From Chryseobacterium limigenitum (lineage in GTDB: Bacteria > Bacteroidota > Bacteroidia > Flavobacteriales > Weeksellaceae), in NCBI RefSeq assembly GCF_900114875.1, contig NZ_FPKW01000010.1, forward strand, positions 84,311-148,310: 64,000 bases of DNA. Reading direction: 5' to 3'. Shown piece by piece: positions 15,759 through 25,661 of this stretch (position 1 is the first letter of the stretch; each line of letters begins with the position of its first letter). Position numbers and translations under genes: made by a program. A model generated the notes under the pieces. The model worked only from the letters and a program-made list of their open reading frames with translations, was not told the origin of the DNA and did no database searches.

Positions 15759-18083
15759 ATGAAAAGTAAATTTTATATATATTATAAATATTTGTTCGCT
15801 TCGGGATTTGCCGCAGTCAGTCTTTCGTGCAGCAACATAAAGTACCTAAAGGAAGGACAAATGTTGTATACGGGAGCAGAAGTAAAGATTGAAAACGACA
15901 CCATTTCAAAGAAGGAAAAAAATGAACTTCAGGCTGCTTTGGAAGAAAATTTGGTTCCGAAACCCAACTCCACCATATTAGGATTACGTCCGAAATTATA
16001 CTTTTACAACATCGCCAAAGAACCTAAAAAAGACAAAGGTTTTAATTATTGGCTGAAATATAAAGTAGGTGAAAAACCTGTTTTATTGGGAGATGTAGAT
16101 CGTGAATTTAATAAAGATATTATTCAGAATTATTCTGAAAATAAGGGATATTTTAACGCAAAAGCTACGTACGATACTGTTTCTAAAAATAAAAAAGCAC
16201 AGGTAATTTATACCGTAAGACCTGGTGCAAGATATTTAATCAGTAATGTTAAATTTCAACAGGATTCGACGCTTGTCAACAGAGAAATTCAGACTTTAAC
16301 GAATAAAACCATCTTAAAAGCCGGACAGCCTTTTGATCTTGACGTCATTAAAAATGAAAGAGAACGAATTGATAATGCCTTAAAAGAAAGAGGTTTTTAT
16401 TATTTCAGTGGAGATAATATTATTGTTCAGGCAGACAGTACGGTGAGTAAAACCCATAAAGTGGAATTGAATGTAAAACTGAAAGAAGATACTCCTGATT
16501 TGGCAACAGAGCAATTCAGCATTAATAATGTGATTGTTTTTCCGAGTTACAATATTCAGGATGTAAAAAAAGGAAAATACAGCGTTCCGATGAATCCGGA
16601 CTCGCTTTCAAAATATGCTTATGAGGACATTTATGTAATTGATCCTCAGCATAAATTTAAACCGAAAATTTTCGACAGAGCATTATATTTCAAGAAAGGC
16701 GACTTATATAACCGCTCCAATCACAATCTTACGCTGAACCGTCTGATCAGTTTAGGAGTTTTTAAATTCGTAAAAAATGAATTTGTAGTTTCAGATTCTT
16801 TAAATCATAAATTTGATGCGTATTATTTATTAACACCGAGACAGATCCAATCACTTAGATTAGAAGCTTTAGGAAGAACAAACTCGGCAAATTACGCAGG
16901 TAGCGAATTAAACCTAAACTGGACGCACAGGAACTTCTTTAAAGGTGCAGAACAATTTAAAGCAGCGGTTTATGGAGCCTTTGATGTACAGATGGGCGGT
17001 CAGGAAAATGCAAAAAATATTTTCCGTGCGGGAGCTAACGTACAGCTTTCTATCCCAAGAATTGTTGCGCCGTTCCGTTTTAATTCTTCGAGTGCGTTTG
17101 TTCCGAGAACCAATATAACGTTGGGATATGAATTACTAAACCGTACAGAATTTTATAAGCTAAATAATTTTAATGCATCATTCGGATACGTCTGGAAAGA
17201 AAATGCGAGAAAAGAACATGATCTGAAAGTAATTGATATCACCCTTGTTTCTCCAGCAAATGTAACCGAAGCATTTTATGCACAAGCAACAACACCTGCA
17301 GCCTTAAGAGTTGTTGATCAACAATTAATTTTTGGCCCAACTTATACCTACACTTATACTAATACAATGCTTCCCAAAACCAATACGATCTATTATAAAG
17401 GAACGTTGGATCTTGCAGGAAATATTACCGGTTTGGTAACGGGAGCCAATGTAAAAAAAGATAAAGAGAAAGAAATCTTCGGTATACCATTCAGTCAATA
17501 TACAAAAATTGAAAATGATTTTAGGTTCTATCATAAGTTTACGGAAAAGAGTTCGTTTGCCACCAGATTTATTGGCGGGATCGCTTATCCATATGGAAAT
17601 TCGGAGTTTGTCCCTTTCTCTAAGCAGTTTTTCTCAGGTGGAAGTAACAGTATTCGAGCTTTCCGTGCGAGAACTTTAGGGCCGGGAAGTTTTGATCCCA
17701 GAACGATTCCGAAAGGAACATTATTAGATCAGTCAGGAGATATTAAATTAGAATTAAACGCAGAATACCGAGCCAATTTATATAAATTTTTAAATGTTGC
17801 CGCTTTTGTAGATGCAGGAAATATTTGGCTGTTACATGATGATACTTCAAGACCTGGTGCTAAATTCTCAAAAGATTTTGCAAGCGAAATTGCAGTCGGA
17901 GCCGGAGTTGGTCTGAGACTTGATTTCTCTATCCTGGTTTTAAGATTAGACCTGGCAATGCCTTTGAGAGTTCCTTATTATGAAAAAGGCGACCGTTGGG
18001 CATTCGACAGAATTAATTTTGGAGATCCAAGTTGGAGAAAAGATAATCTCGTATTGAATATCGCAATCGGATATCCTTTTTAA
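15759..18083 (+). CDS. tamL: BamA/TamA-type outer-membrane protein, lipoprotein variant TamL
   Basis: A 774-residue Omp85-superfamily protein. The N-terminus looks like a lipoprotein signal with Cys at about residue 24 ('VSLSCSN'), the feature that separates Bacteroidota TamL from proteobacterial TamA. POTRA-like domains follow (about residues 30-400), then a C-terminal barrel with the family's 'FSQYTKIENDFRFYHKF' region, the 'GGSNSIRAFRARTLGPGS' signature (about 630-647) and a C-terminal Phe. It begins 44 bp after tamB, and the two products are expected to act together. The lipobox is slightly unusual because the -3 position is Ser. Confidence 0.9.
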   Translation: MKSKFYIYYKYLFASGFAAVSLSCSNIKYLKEGQMLYTGAEVKIENDTISKKEKNELQAALEENLVPKPNSTILGLRPKLYFYNIAKEPKKDKGFNYWLKYKVGEKPVLLGDVDREFNKDIIQNYSENKGYFNAKATYDTVSKNKKAQVIYTVRPGARYLISNVKFQQDSTLVNREIQTLTNKTILKAGQPFDLDVIKNERERIDNALKERGFYYFSGDNIIVQADSTVSKTHKVELNVKLKEDTPDLATEQFSINNVIVFPSYNIQDVKKGKYSVPMNPDSLSKYAYEDIYVIDPQHKFKPKIFDRALYFKKGDLYNRSNHNLTLNRLISLGVFKFVKNEFVVSDSLNHKFDAYYLLTPRQIQSLRLEALGRTNSANYAGSELNLNWTHRNFFKGAEQFKAAVYGAFDVQMGGQENAKNIFRAGANVQLSIPRIVAPFRFNSSSAFVPRTNITLGYELLNRTEFYKLNNFNASFGYVWKENARKEHDLKVIDITLVSPANVTEAFYAQATTPAALRVVDQQLIFGPTYTYTYTNTMLPKTNTIYYKGTLDLAGNITGLVTGANVKKDKEKEIFGIPFSQYTKIENDFRFYHKFTEKSSFATRFIGGIAYPYGNSEFVPFSKQFFSGGSNSIRAFRARTLGPGSFDPRTIPKGTLLDQSGDIKLELNAEYRANLYKFLNVAAFVDAGNIWLLHDDTSRPGAKFSKDFASEIAVGAGVGLRLDFSILVLRLDLAMPLRVPYYEKGDRWAFDRINFGDPSWRKDNLVLNIAIGYPF

Positions 18084-18134
18084 ATTCGGGATTTTCAGTT
18101 TGTCTAATTTTTGGGATCATTTTAAACAATTCTT

Positions 18135-19064
18135 ATGACAAAAAACGCAAAATTTTTCTGGGAGGTTTTAAAAGAAACTTTCGACGAATGGAATAACTCC
18201 AACGCATCGCGAGATTCTGCGAGTCTTGCCTATTATGCTATATTTTCTATTCCGGGCTTGTTGATTATTATTATTTGGATCGCAGGTAATTTTTTTGGTG
18301 AAGAAGCAATTCGTGGAGAAATAAGCAGCCAGATCAGCGGAATCATGGGCGCTGAGGTTTCAAAAAGTGTAGAAAGCATGATTGCCGGAGCTTTAATTGA
18401 CAAACAAAATATCTTCATGAAAATAGTAGGGATTGGTTCCTTAGTTTTTGGTTCCACTACTCTGTTTTTCCAGCTTCAACATTCATTAAACAGTCTTTGG
18501 GATGTACAGTCTGCACCTAAAAAAGCTTTAATTAAATTTCTTCTAGACCGAGCCAATTCACTAGGAATGATCTTGATAATCGGTTTTTTATTAATGATAA
18601 CCATGATCTTATCTTCATTGATAAGTGTTTTCAATAATATAATCACTAAATACTTTGGTTTTGAGACTTATTTACTCGTTGAATTGGTGAACTTTGGAAT
18701 TGGGTTTGGATTGGTAATGCTGTTATTTGCATTAATGTTTAAATTTCTGCCTGATGTACAAATCAGTTGGAGACCTGTTTGGAAAGGTGCTTTTTTAACG
18801 ACTGTTTTATTTACATTAGGCAAATTTTTATTGAGTCTTTACTTTGGAAATTTCAAACCTACCTCTGCTTTCGGAACAGCAGGAACAGTGATTTTAATCA
18901 TGATGTGGATCAATTACTCCTGTATGCTCGTCTTCTTCGGAGCCGAGTTTACAAAAGTTTACACCTACAAAAAAGGATATAAGATCACTCCATCAAAACA
19001 CGCAAAATGGAGCGCAGCAAAACTTTACGAAGAAAGTCATAAAAATCAGAATCCCAAAGTCTGA
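18135..19064 (+). CDS. YihY/BrkB family inner-membrane protein
   Basis: A 309-residue protein with about six membrane segments and the family's conserved stretches ('SRDSASLAYYAIFSIPGLL', 'FGSTTLFFQLQHSLNSLWDV', 'SAFGTAGTVILIMMWINYSCMLVFFGAEFTKVY'). Once misnamed as an RNase BN, the family's function is not settled; a transport or envelope role is usually supposed. It follows tamL by about 50 bp, so it may be the third gene of a tamB-tamL-yihY unit. Some fungal and bacterial genomes also keep yihY-like genes near envelope genes, but the link here is only positional. Confidence 0.88.
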   Translation: MTKNAKFFWEVLKETFDEWNNSNASRDSASLAYYAIFSIPGLLIIIIWIAGNFFGEEAIRGEISSQISGIMGAEVSKSVESMIAGALIDKQNIFMKIVGIGSLVFGSTTLFFQLQHSLNSLWDVQSAPKKALIKFLLDRANSLGMILIIGFLLMITMILSSLISVFNNIITKYFGFETYLLVELVNFGIGFGLVMLLFALMFKFLPDVQISWRPVWKGAFLTTVLFTLGKFLLSLYFGNFKPTSAFGTAGTVILIMMWINYSCMLVFFGAEFTKVYTYKKGYKITPSKHAKWSAAKLYEESHKNQNPKV

Positions 19065-19082
19065 ATCTGATTTTAAACACAT

Positions 19083-19118
19083 AAAAAAAGCCTCTTGAAA
19101 AATTTCGAGAGGCTTTTA
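19083..19118. terminator. Bidirectional terminator between yihY-like gene and argS
   Basis: AAAAAGCCTCTTGAAA pairs with TTTCGAGAGGCTTTTA between two convergent genes. A- and T-runs on both sides let it serve both strands. Confidence 0.85.
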
Positions 19119-19121
19119 TTT

Positions 19122-20882
19122 TTACATTCTGTTTACTGTTCCTATTCCCAGCAACCCTAATGATTTCTGTATTGTTTTTGCCGTTAGATCTGATAAATTC
19201 AAACGGAATTGTTTTAAACTTTCATCTTCCAGTTTTAAAACCTGATTACTTTGATAGAATGAATTGTAAGATTTAACCAAATCATAAACATAATTAGCAA
19301 CTAAAGCAGGACTTAATGCTTCTGCAGCTTTTTCCACTATGCTTTTATAGTTCGCCAATAAAATAATTAATTCTTTCTCAAACTGGTTCGCATCTACAGC
19401 AACAACTTCTTTATATTCGTAATTCGCCTTCGTCAATAAAGATTGAATACGAGCATATGTATATTGAATAAAAGGACCTGTGTTTCCATTAAATTCTATA
19501 CTTTCTTCCGGATTGAACAGCATTTTTTTCTTAGGATCAACCTTTAGCATGAAATATTTTAACGCTCCCATACCAATGGCTTCGTAAGAAACTTCTTTTT
19601 CCTCTTCCGAAAGATTTTCAAGCTTTCCAAGTTCCAGAGTCTTTGTTTTTGCGGTTTCATACATTTCCTGCATCAATTCATCAGCATCAACCACCGTTCC
19701 TTCACGGGATTTCATTTTTCCGTTAGGAAGTTCTACCATTCCATAAGACAAATGAAACAATTGATCTGCCCAAGAATATCCTAATTTTTTCAGGATCTTA
19801 AATAAAACCTGGAAATGATAATCCTGCTCATTTCCTACCGTATAAATTAATTTCTGAATATTATTTTCTTTAAAACGCTCAACTGCTGTCCCTAAATCCT
19901 GCGTCATATAAACTGAAGTTCCGTCTGAACGCAACAATAATTTTTGATCTAAACCTTCATCCGTAAGGTCACACCAAACAGAACCATCTTCTTTCTGATA
20001 CAAGACACCTTTATCCAAACCTTGTTGAATAAGGTCTTTTCCTAAAATATAAGTATTGCTTTCATATTGAACCTGATCGAAATCAACGCCTAATCTTTTA
20101 TAAGTTTCGCTAAAGCCTTTATAAACCCAAGAGTTCATTTCCTTCCACAGATTTCTTACTATCTCGTCTCCACTTTCCCAATCCAACAACATTTTCTGAG
20201 CTTCAACAATCAAAGGAGCATCTTTTTTAGCCTGATCTTCAGTTGAACCTTGAGCAACCAATTCAGAAATTTCTTGTTTGTAGTTTTTATCAAATTCTAC
20301 ATAATAATTTCCTACGAATTTATCTCCTTTTGTATTGGTCGTTTCCGGAGTTTCGCCTTTTCCAAACTTTTCCCAAGCCAACATTGACTTACAGATATGA
20401 ATTCCTCTATCGTTAATAATCTGGGATTTAATCACGTCATATCCTGCTTCATTAAGAATCTGCGCAACAGAAAAACCTAATAAATTATTTCTGACATGTC
20501 CTAAATGCAACGGTTTATTGGTATTAGGAGAAGAATATTCTACCATCACCGCAGAATTTTTCTTTTCTATTGTTGAAAAACCTTCTGTTACAGATCTAAA
20601 CTGATCTACGAAGAATTGATTTTTAACTTTAACATTAAGGAAACCTTTAACCACATTAAAACTATCCAAAAGTTCTGTCTGTTCTGTCAATGCTTCGCCT
20701 AATTCCACCCCAATACTTTCGGGATTTTTTTTCAATTGTTTTACTAATGGGAAAGTCACGATGGTAAAATCTCCTTCAAATTCGGTTTTATTTTCCTGAA
20801 CTTCCAGATTGATATCCTTCAACTGATATACATTTAAAATAATTTCTGAAAGTTTTTCTTCTAATATATTTTTGATATTCAT
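19122..20882 (-). CDS. argS: Arginyl-tRNA synthetase
   Basis: A class I enzyme that charges tRNA-Arg. It has the HIGH-type motif 'PLHLGHVRNN' (about residues 120-129), a KMSKS-like loop 'KMKSREGT', and a C-terminal all-helical anticodon-binding domain ending in 'GLLGIGTVNRM'. The reading frame is open 42 codons further upstream. That extension would overlap the SusD terminator hairpin at 20920-20937 and has an unrelated composition, so I start at MNIKNILEEK (20882), giving 586 residues. The gene is separated from the SusD gene upstream by a terminator. Confidence 0.93.
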   Translation of the reverse strand: MNIKNILEEKLSEIILNVYQLKDINLEVQENKTEFEGDFTIVTFPLVKQLKKNPESIGVELGEALTEQTELLDSFNVVKGFLNVKVKNQFFVDQFRSVTEGFSTIEKKNSAVMVEYSSPNTNKPLHLGHVRNNLLGFSVAQILNEAGYDVIKSQIINDRGIHICKSMLAWEKFGKGETPETTNTKGDKFVGNYYVEFDKNYKQEISELVAQGSTEDQAKKDAPLIVEAQKMLLDWESGDEIVRNLWKEMNSWVYKGFSETYKRLGVDFDQVQYESNTYILGKDLIQQGLDKGVLYQKEDGSVWCDLTDEGLDQKLLLRSDGTSVYMTQDLGTAVERFKENNIQKLIYTVGNEQDYHFQVLFKILKKLGYSWADQLFHLSYGMVELPNGKMKSREGTVVDADELMQEMYETAKTKTLELGKLENLSEEEKEVSYEAIGMGALKYFMLKVDPKKKMLFNPEESIEFNGNTGPFIQYTYARIQSLLTKANYEYKEVVAVDANQFEKELIILLANYKSIVEKAAEALSPALVANYVYDLVKSYNSFYQSNQVLKLEDESLKQFRLNLSDLTAKTIQKSLGLLGIGTVNRM

Positions 20883-20914
20883 CTTACAATTTTGAAGTAC
20901 AAATATACGGAAAT

Positions 20915-20940
20915 AAAAAAACCGCCCGAAGGCGGTTTTA
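20915..20940 (-). terminator. Terminator of the first susCD pair
   Basis: AACCGCC-CGAA-GGCGGTT with flanking A- and T-runs, a stable GNRA-like tetraloop hairpin. The same hairpin ends the second susCD pair at 25619-25636. Confidence 0.9.
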
Positions 20941-20967
20941 ATATGAATGTTACAATATACATGGACA

Positions 20968-22395
20968 TTAAAATTTATCCCAAAATAGTTTTGTCGTTGC
21001 TTTATCACCGCCTATTTTATTGGCAGCTGCAGTAACGTTTGCTCCATTTAACACATACTCCTGATCAGAATATGGCATTCTAAATGGAACAGAGGATAGA
21101 TTAGATTTTGGTGGATTAACCAAAGTTGGGGCATCCAAACGTCTAGTAAAATTCCAACAAGCAAAACCTCTGTTAAACATCGCTATCCAAGCTTGAACGC
21201 CAATAGATTGCTTCCAATTTGAAGCATTATATGGATGTGCGGCCAAATAGGTTGTTGTACTGATCGGATCTACACCATTTTCATTCATCGATGCAGTAAC
21301 AGCTAAATTATAAAGATTAGCTGCTGTATCTCCAGCAGAATAACCTCTAGCAGCCGCTTCTGCTTTTAAGAAAGCTACCTCCGCATAGCTCAATAAATTA
21401 GATGATGTAGTAGAAGATCTAAAATAAGAGCTTAATTGAGAATAGTCTGTATATGGATCGTTTAAGTCACCAAAAACGCCTCCTTTATATACCCCATTAA
21501 CTTTAGTAAACCACACATTCATTCTTGGATCTGACAAGCTTTTCATTGTATTGATTACCAATTCACTAGGAACAAAATCATCTCTACCAGTTTCTAAATT
21601 ATCAAAAACTGGATTTGTAAATGTACTTCCGTCATATTTAAATTTATAAGCTTCAAGATCCGAAGAAATAACACCCGCAGCAATAGCTGATTCTGCAGTA
21701 GATTTTGAAAGTACAGGATCTTCATCAGCTAAATTCATTGCCATTCTAAGTTTTAATGAATTTGCAAACTTCATCCACTTTGACATATTTCCAAAATACA
21801 CTAAATCACTTTTTTCATAGCTGTTAGCTGTTAAATTAATTTTTGTAACAACATTATTTAATCTATTAATTAAATCAACATAAATTATTTTAGCATCATC
21901 ATATTTTGGAGAAAAAACACCATCTGTTATTTTAAATGCGTCCGAATAGGGTACATCGCCATAAGTATCCACTACATTTTCCCAAACAAAAATTTCTTCA
22001 ATTTCTAAAATTGCTAATTTATTTGCTTTTACTTCTGGAGTATTAACTTCTTTTTCAAGATTTATTTTCGCTTGCTTAATATTATTAAGAGAGTAAACAT
22101 ACATTCTATTAAAATGATTACGTGGCTGATTACGCGTAACTAAATCATATTGAGACTCTTGTGGATACTGAGTTTCAGCCCATTGCTGCGTAAAAAATCT
22201 ATAATTATTAAAATTCACACTCGGAGTATCCATATAATAAGATGACTGAAATTGTGCAGTCGCCAATAAATTATCAGAAGGTAAAACTGATGGGTGCTTT
22301 GGATCTTCATTAAGCGATGTTAGATCACTTTGACATGAGACTAAACCAACTACTAATAAAACACTATATAGAGTTATTTTTAAAATATTTTTCAT
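20968..22395 (-). CDS. SusD/RagB-family outer-membrane lipoprotein (pair 1)
   Basis: A 475-residue surface lipoprotein that captures a nutrient and lids the partner SusC channel. The lipoprotein signal has its Cys at residue 21 ('VSCQSD'). The body matches the SusD-like-2 type ('LATAQFQSSYYMDTPSVNFNNYRFF', 'YGDVPYSDAF', 'AEVAFLKAEAAARGY', 'GVQAWIAMFNRGFACWNFTRRLD'). It lies 11 bp downstream of its SusC partner and is transcribed with it. It is paralogous to the SusD at 25662-27140 and shares its C-terminal pattern 'AANKIGGD..TTK.FWDK'. The substrate is not known; nearby genes give no glycosidase or peptidase hint. Confidence 0.93.
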   Translation of the reverse strand: MKNILKITLYSVLLVVGLVSCQSDLTSLNEDPKHPSVLPSDNLLATAQFQSSYYMDTPSVNFNNYRFFTQQWAETQYPQESQYDLVTRNQPRNHFNRMYVYSLNNIKQAKINLEKEVNTPEVKANKLAILEIEEIFVWENVVDTYGDVPYSDAFKITDGVFSPKYDDAKIIYVDLINRLNNVVTKINLTANSYEKSDLVYFGNMSKWMKFANSLKLRMAMNLADEDPVLSKSTAESAIAAGVISSDLEAYKFKYDGSTFTNPVFDNLETGRDDFVPSELVINTMKSLSDPRMNVWFTKVNGVYKGGVFGDLNDPYTDYSQLSSYFRSSTTSSNLLSYAEVAFLKAEAAARGYSAGDTAANLYNLAVTASMNENGVDPISTTTYLAAHPYNASNWKQSIGVQAWIAMFNRGFACWNFTRRLDAPTLVNPPKSNLSSVPFRMPYSDQEYVLNGANVTAAANKIGGDKATTKLFWDKF

Positions 22396-22406
22396 TTTTA
22401 AGTAAT

Positions 22407-25400
22407 TTAGAATTTAAACGTTACATTCACTCCTACATCTCGTGTTGTTGGCATTGAACCAATAGACCATCCGTAAGAATTAATCCCACCACCTATCATT
22501 GCTTCAGGATCTGCGTGAGGTAGGTTTTTATGGATAATCCATAGGTTTCTTCCTACAATAGAAAATTTCACATCATGTATTTTAGTTCCAGCTAATACAG
22601 ATTTAGGAAGTGTATAGCCTATACTTGCTTCTCTTAGTTTTATGAATGAACCATCATATACAAATTCACTGGATGGCTGAGTTTCATAACCATAATTACT
22701 CCCCGTACTATTTTGTGATAAAGCAATATTATTTGGAGAACCATCAGGTAATACTCCTGGAAGAACAACTGGTTTATCTCTATAATCTCCAATTGCAGAT
22801 TCTTTATAAAGTCCTGTATCCATACCATAATACATATCGGTAGAAAATACATCACCTCCTTTACGCATATCAATTAAGAAACTCAAAGAAAAGCCTCTAT
22901 AATTAAAACTATTTCTTATACCTCCAATCCAATCTGGTGTTGTATTTCCTATAACTTGATTAGAATTTGTCTGATAAATCCCTGTGCTAGGATCAATTAA
23001 TTTTTGCCCATTCAAATAAACATAATCCGAACCAATTAAAGTTCCCCAAGCTTCTCCAACTCTTGCATTTAAAGAAACACCTCCTTGGAAACTATTAAGA
23101 AGTAGGTTAGTAATTCCAGGATAAAGATCTACTACTCTGTTTGTATTTTTAGACCAGTTTACATCAATATTCCAATTAAAATCTTTTGATTTTATTGGTA
23201 CTAATCCTAATTGAACTTCATATCCAGTATTATCAATTCTACCTGCATTAATTACTTTTCCTGTTACTCCTGTGCCAGAAGAAACCGGAAGTGTAATAAT
23301 TTGATCTATTGTTTTTGTTTTGTAATAGGCAAGGTCTAATGTAATTCTATCCTTTAAGAAATGCATTTCAGTTCCCACTTCAAATTCTTTTGACCTTTGA
23401 GGTTTTAAATCTTTCTCTGATTGCGTGATTATAGATTGATAAATACCAACACCATGCGCTGTAGCTCCTGTAGCTGGATCATTAGCTACTCCAAAAATGC
23501 CAGCAGAAGTATAATAATTTGCCAATTGATATGGATCCGCGGTCCCACCAACTTCAGCATAGTTGGCTCTTAATTTCCAGAAGTTCATCCAATTCTTAGT
23601 TTTCAATATTTCAGAAAGAATCAAAGATCCTGTAATTGAGGGATAATTATAAACATTATTTGCCGCTGGTAAAGTAGAACTTTGATCAATTCTCCATGTA
23701 CCATCTAGGTAAAACATTTTATAAAAATCAAAAGACGCTGTAACATACCCAGAATTTGTTTGTGTTGTGAATAGCTGCTCATCTGCGGCTAAAACATTTC
23801 CTCCCGAATTTGTTAAAGCATAAATACCTGGTACAACTAATCCACCCTCGGTAGATGCATATGTAGAATTCAAGTGATTTCTTCGAATATTTCCTCCAAC
23901 AACACCTGATACATTAATATCATCTGTAATTTGAAATTTATAGTTAGCCATTAAATCATAGTTAGTTTCTGTTCTTGTAACATCTCTCCTGTCATAACCG
24001 GAAGAAACATTTTTCCCAGATCTCCCAAAAGCCTGGGATACAGATCCATAAGCCAATCTATTCTCTGCAAATAAATTTGATCTGTCATAAGAAACTTTTC
24101 CCGTAACAGAAACATTATCTAGCAAATCATACGTTACCTGTGCATAAGTAAAGTTTCTAAACCTTCTATCTGTAGAATAATTTTCATACGCTTGAAAATA
24201 GGGGTTATTCCAATATGCAGGAGTTCCATTTGTAGCTGATTTTCTATTCCAACTGACATTTCCATAGTTATTAGCAACACTAGCAATAGCAGGATTAACA
24301 TTAGCAAAATATGCTCTTTCTTGCTCCTTTAAATCAACATTGGTCTGCCACCATTGTCTGAAACCTGTAACAGTATTATCACTATATCCAGTTACACTAC
24401 GTCCCTTTGTATCCTGCAATGTCATTGTAGAATAGAAAGAAGTATGCAATTTAGGTGTTAAATCATAATTTACTTTTAAAGAAAAATTATTTTTATTGAG
24501 ATGAGAATTAGGCATTAGCCCATCTGACATCATATTATCATACGTAAAACTAATATTTTTACCTTTTTGCCCTTTTTCTAATGTCACACTATTTGTATAG
24601 GTTGTAGGATTATTAAAAAAGCTAAGGGGACCGTTTTTAGCAGCTACCCAAGGCGTTGCTTTTTTATAATTAGGAGATGTTGGATCATAGGCGTCCCATT
24701 GATACACTGATAAATTTGGATCAAATTTTGGTCCCCAAGAAGCATCAGCCCCAAAATTAGCATTTGCTATTCCATTAGCACCTTGTGAACCAAATTTTTG
24801 GGAATAACCTGCGCCATATCTTGTCTGATAGTCCGGAAAAGTAGATTTGTCTATAAAACCAACCTGTACTGAAGAAGATAAGGTAACCCCCCAAGAACCA
24901 TCCTCTTTTCCTTTACCATTCTTAGTTGTAATAACAATTACTCCATTTAAACCTCTTTCCCCATATAAAGCAGACGCCGCAGCCCCTTTTAATACATTAA
25001 TTGACTCTATATCTTCCTGATTAATATCAGATAAAGCATTCCCATAATCAACATTGTTTTCCTGAGTATAAGTATTATTAACAGGTGAACCATCTATAAC
25101 GATTAATGGGTTACCACCTCCTAATGATTTAACACCTCTAATTAGTAAATTAGAAGAGCCACCAAAATTATTACTCGTAGTAACATTAAGACCTGCCACC
25201 TTACCAGATAATTGCGAAGCAATATTCCCTGTATTTGTTGTACCATCAGAGAGCGCGCTTGCCTTTATTTCTTGAGAAGCATACCCAAGAGATTTTTTCT
25301 CTCTCTTAATACCCAAAGCCGTAACTACAACACCTTCAATATCTTGCACTCTTACCGTATCTTCTTTCTTTTGTTGTGCATTAGCAACAACTAATGATGA

Positions 25401-25442
25401 AGACAATACTAAAGTAAGAACACCTGAAGTTATTTTTTTCAT
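22407..25442 (-). CDS. SusC/RagA-family TonB-dependent transporter (pair 1)
   Basis: A 1011-residue outer-membrane channel driven by TonB. After a signal peptide ('LVVANAQ') comes 'DIEGVVVTALGIKREKKSLGYA' (about residues 33-54), the typical SusC plug entry and TonB-box region. There is no N-terminal carboxypeptidase-regulatory-like domain. The plug domain ('LIRGVKSLGGGNPLIVIDG', 'LKGAAASALYGERGLNGVIVITTK') precedes a 22-strand barrel ending in Phe. It forms a complex with the SusD 11 bp downstream. It has exactly the same length as the second SusC in the window, suggesting a tandem duplication. Confidence 0.94.
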   Translation of the reverse strand: MKKITSGVLTLVLSSSLVVANAQQKKEDTVRVQDIEGVVVTALGIKREKKSLGYASQEIKASALSDGTTNTGNIASQLSGKVAGLNVTTSNNFGGSSNLLIRGVKSLGGGNPLIVIDGSPVNNTYTQENNVDYGNALSDINQEDIESINVLKGAAASALYGERGLNGVIVITTKNGKGKEDGSWGVTLSSSVQVGFIDKSTFPDYQTRYGAGYSQKFGSQGANGIANANFGADASWGPKFDPNLSVYQWDAYDPTSPNYKKATPWVAAKNGPLSFFNNPTTYTNSVTLEKGQKGKNISFTYDNMMSDGLMPNSHLNKNNFSLKVNYDLTPKLHTSFYSTMTLQDTKGRSVTGYSDNTVTGFRQWWQTNVDLKEQERAYFANVNPAIASVANNYGNVSWNRKSATNGTPAYWNNPYFQAYENYSTDRRFRNFTYAQVTYDLLDNVSVTGKVSYDRSNLFAENRLAYGSVSQAFGRSGKNVSSGYDRRDVTRTETNYDLMANYKFQITDDINVSGVVGGNIRRNHLNSTYASTEGGLVVPGIYALTNSGGNVLAADEQLFTTQTNSGYVTASFDFYKMFYLDGTWRIDQSSTLPAANNVYNYPSITGSLILSEILKTKNWMNFWKLRANYAEVGGTADPYQLANYYTSAGIFGVANDPATGATAHGVGIYQSIITQSEKDLKPQRSKEFEVGTEMHFLKDRITLDLAYYKTKTIDQIITLPVSSGTGVTGKVINAGRIDNTGYEVQLGLVPIKSKDFNWNIDVNWSKNTNRVVDLYPGITNLLLNSFQGGVSLNARVGEAWGTLIGSDYVYLNGQKLIDPSTGIYQTNSNQVIGNTTPDWIGGIRNSFNYRGFSLSFLIDMRKGGDVFSTDMYYGMDTGLYKESAIGDYRDKPVVLPGVLPDGSPNNIALSQNSTGSNYGYETQPSSEFVYDGSFIKLREASIGYTLPKSVLAGTKIHDVKFSIVGRNLWIIHKNLPHADPEAMIGGGINSYGWSIGSMPTTRDVGVNVTFKF

Positions 25443-25466
25443 TCTATACTATTTTTCGTTTACTGA

Positions 25467-25498
25467 CAAAATTGAAAAACCCTGTTAAAAAAAACAAA
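25467..25498 (-). promoter_or_regulatory. Candidate promoter of susCD pair 1
   Basis: On the minus strand TTTG, a 20-bp spacer and CAATTTTG, about 25 bp upstream of the start codon. The -7 box departs from TAnnTTTG only by C for the first T. The second susC has the same variation. Confidence 0.55.
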
Positions 25499-25618
25499 AA
25501 ATAACGGATAAAAATTAACAAATATTAACTAAAAAGCATTTTACATTAAAAAATAACGTTAATTATTATACTTTTAACAAAAAAAATAAAAGCCTATTTA
25601 TCATTTAAAAAATAAAAA

Positions 25619-25640
25619 AACCGCCCGAAGGCGGTTAAAA
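25619..25640 (-). terminator. Terminator of the second susCD pair
   Basis: AACCGCC-CGAA-GGCGGTT, identical in stem and loop to the hairpin after susCD pair 1, placed between the two pairs. This separates them into two transcripts. Confidence 0.85.
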
Positions 25641-25661
25641 TATAATAAAACTTATTTGTTT

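Noticed and set aside
20883..21008. N-terminal extension of ArgS
   Set aside because: It would run through the terminator hairpin at 20920-20937 and has no family resemblance; the family start is at 20882.
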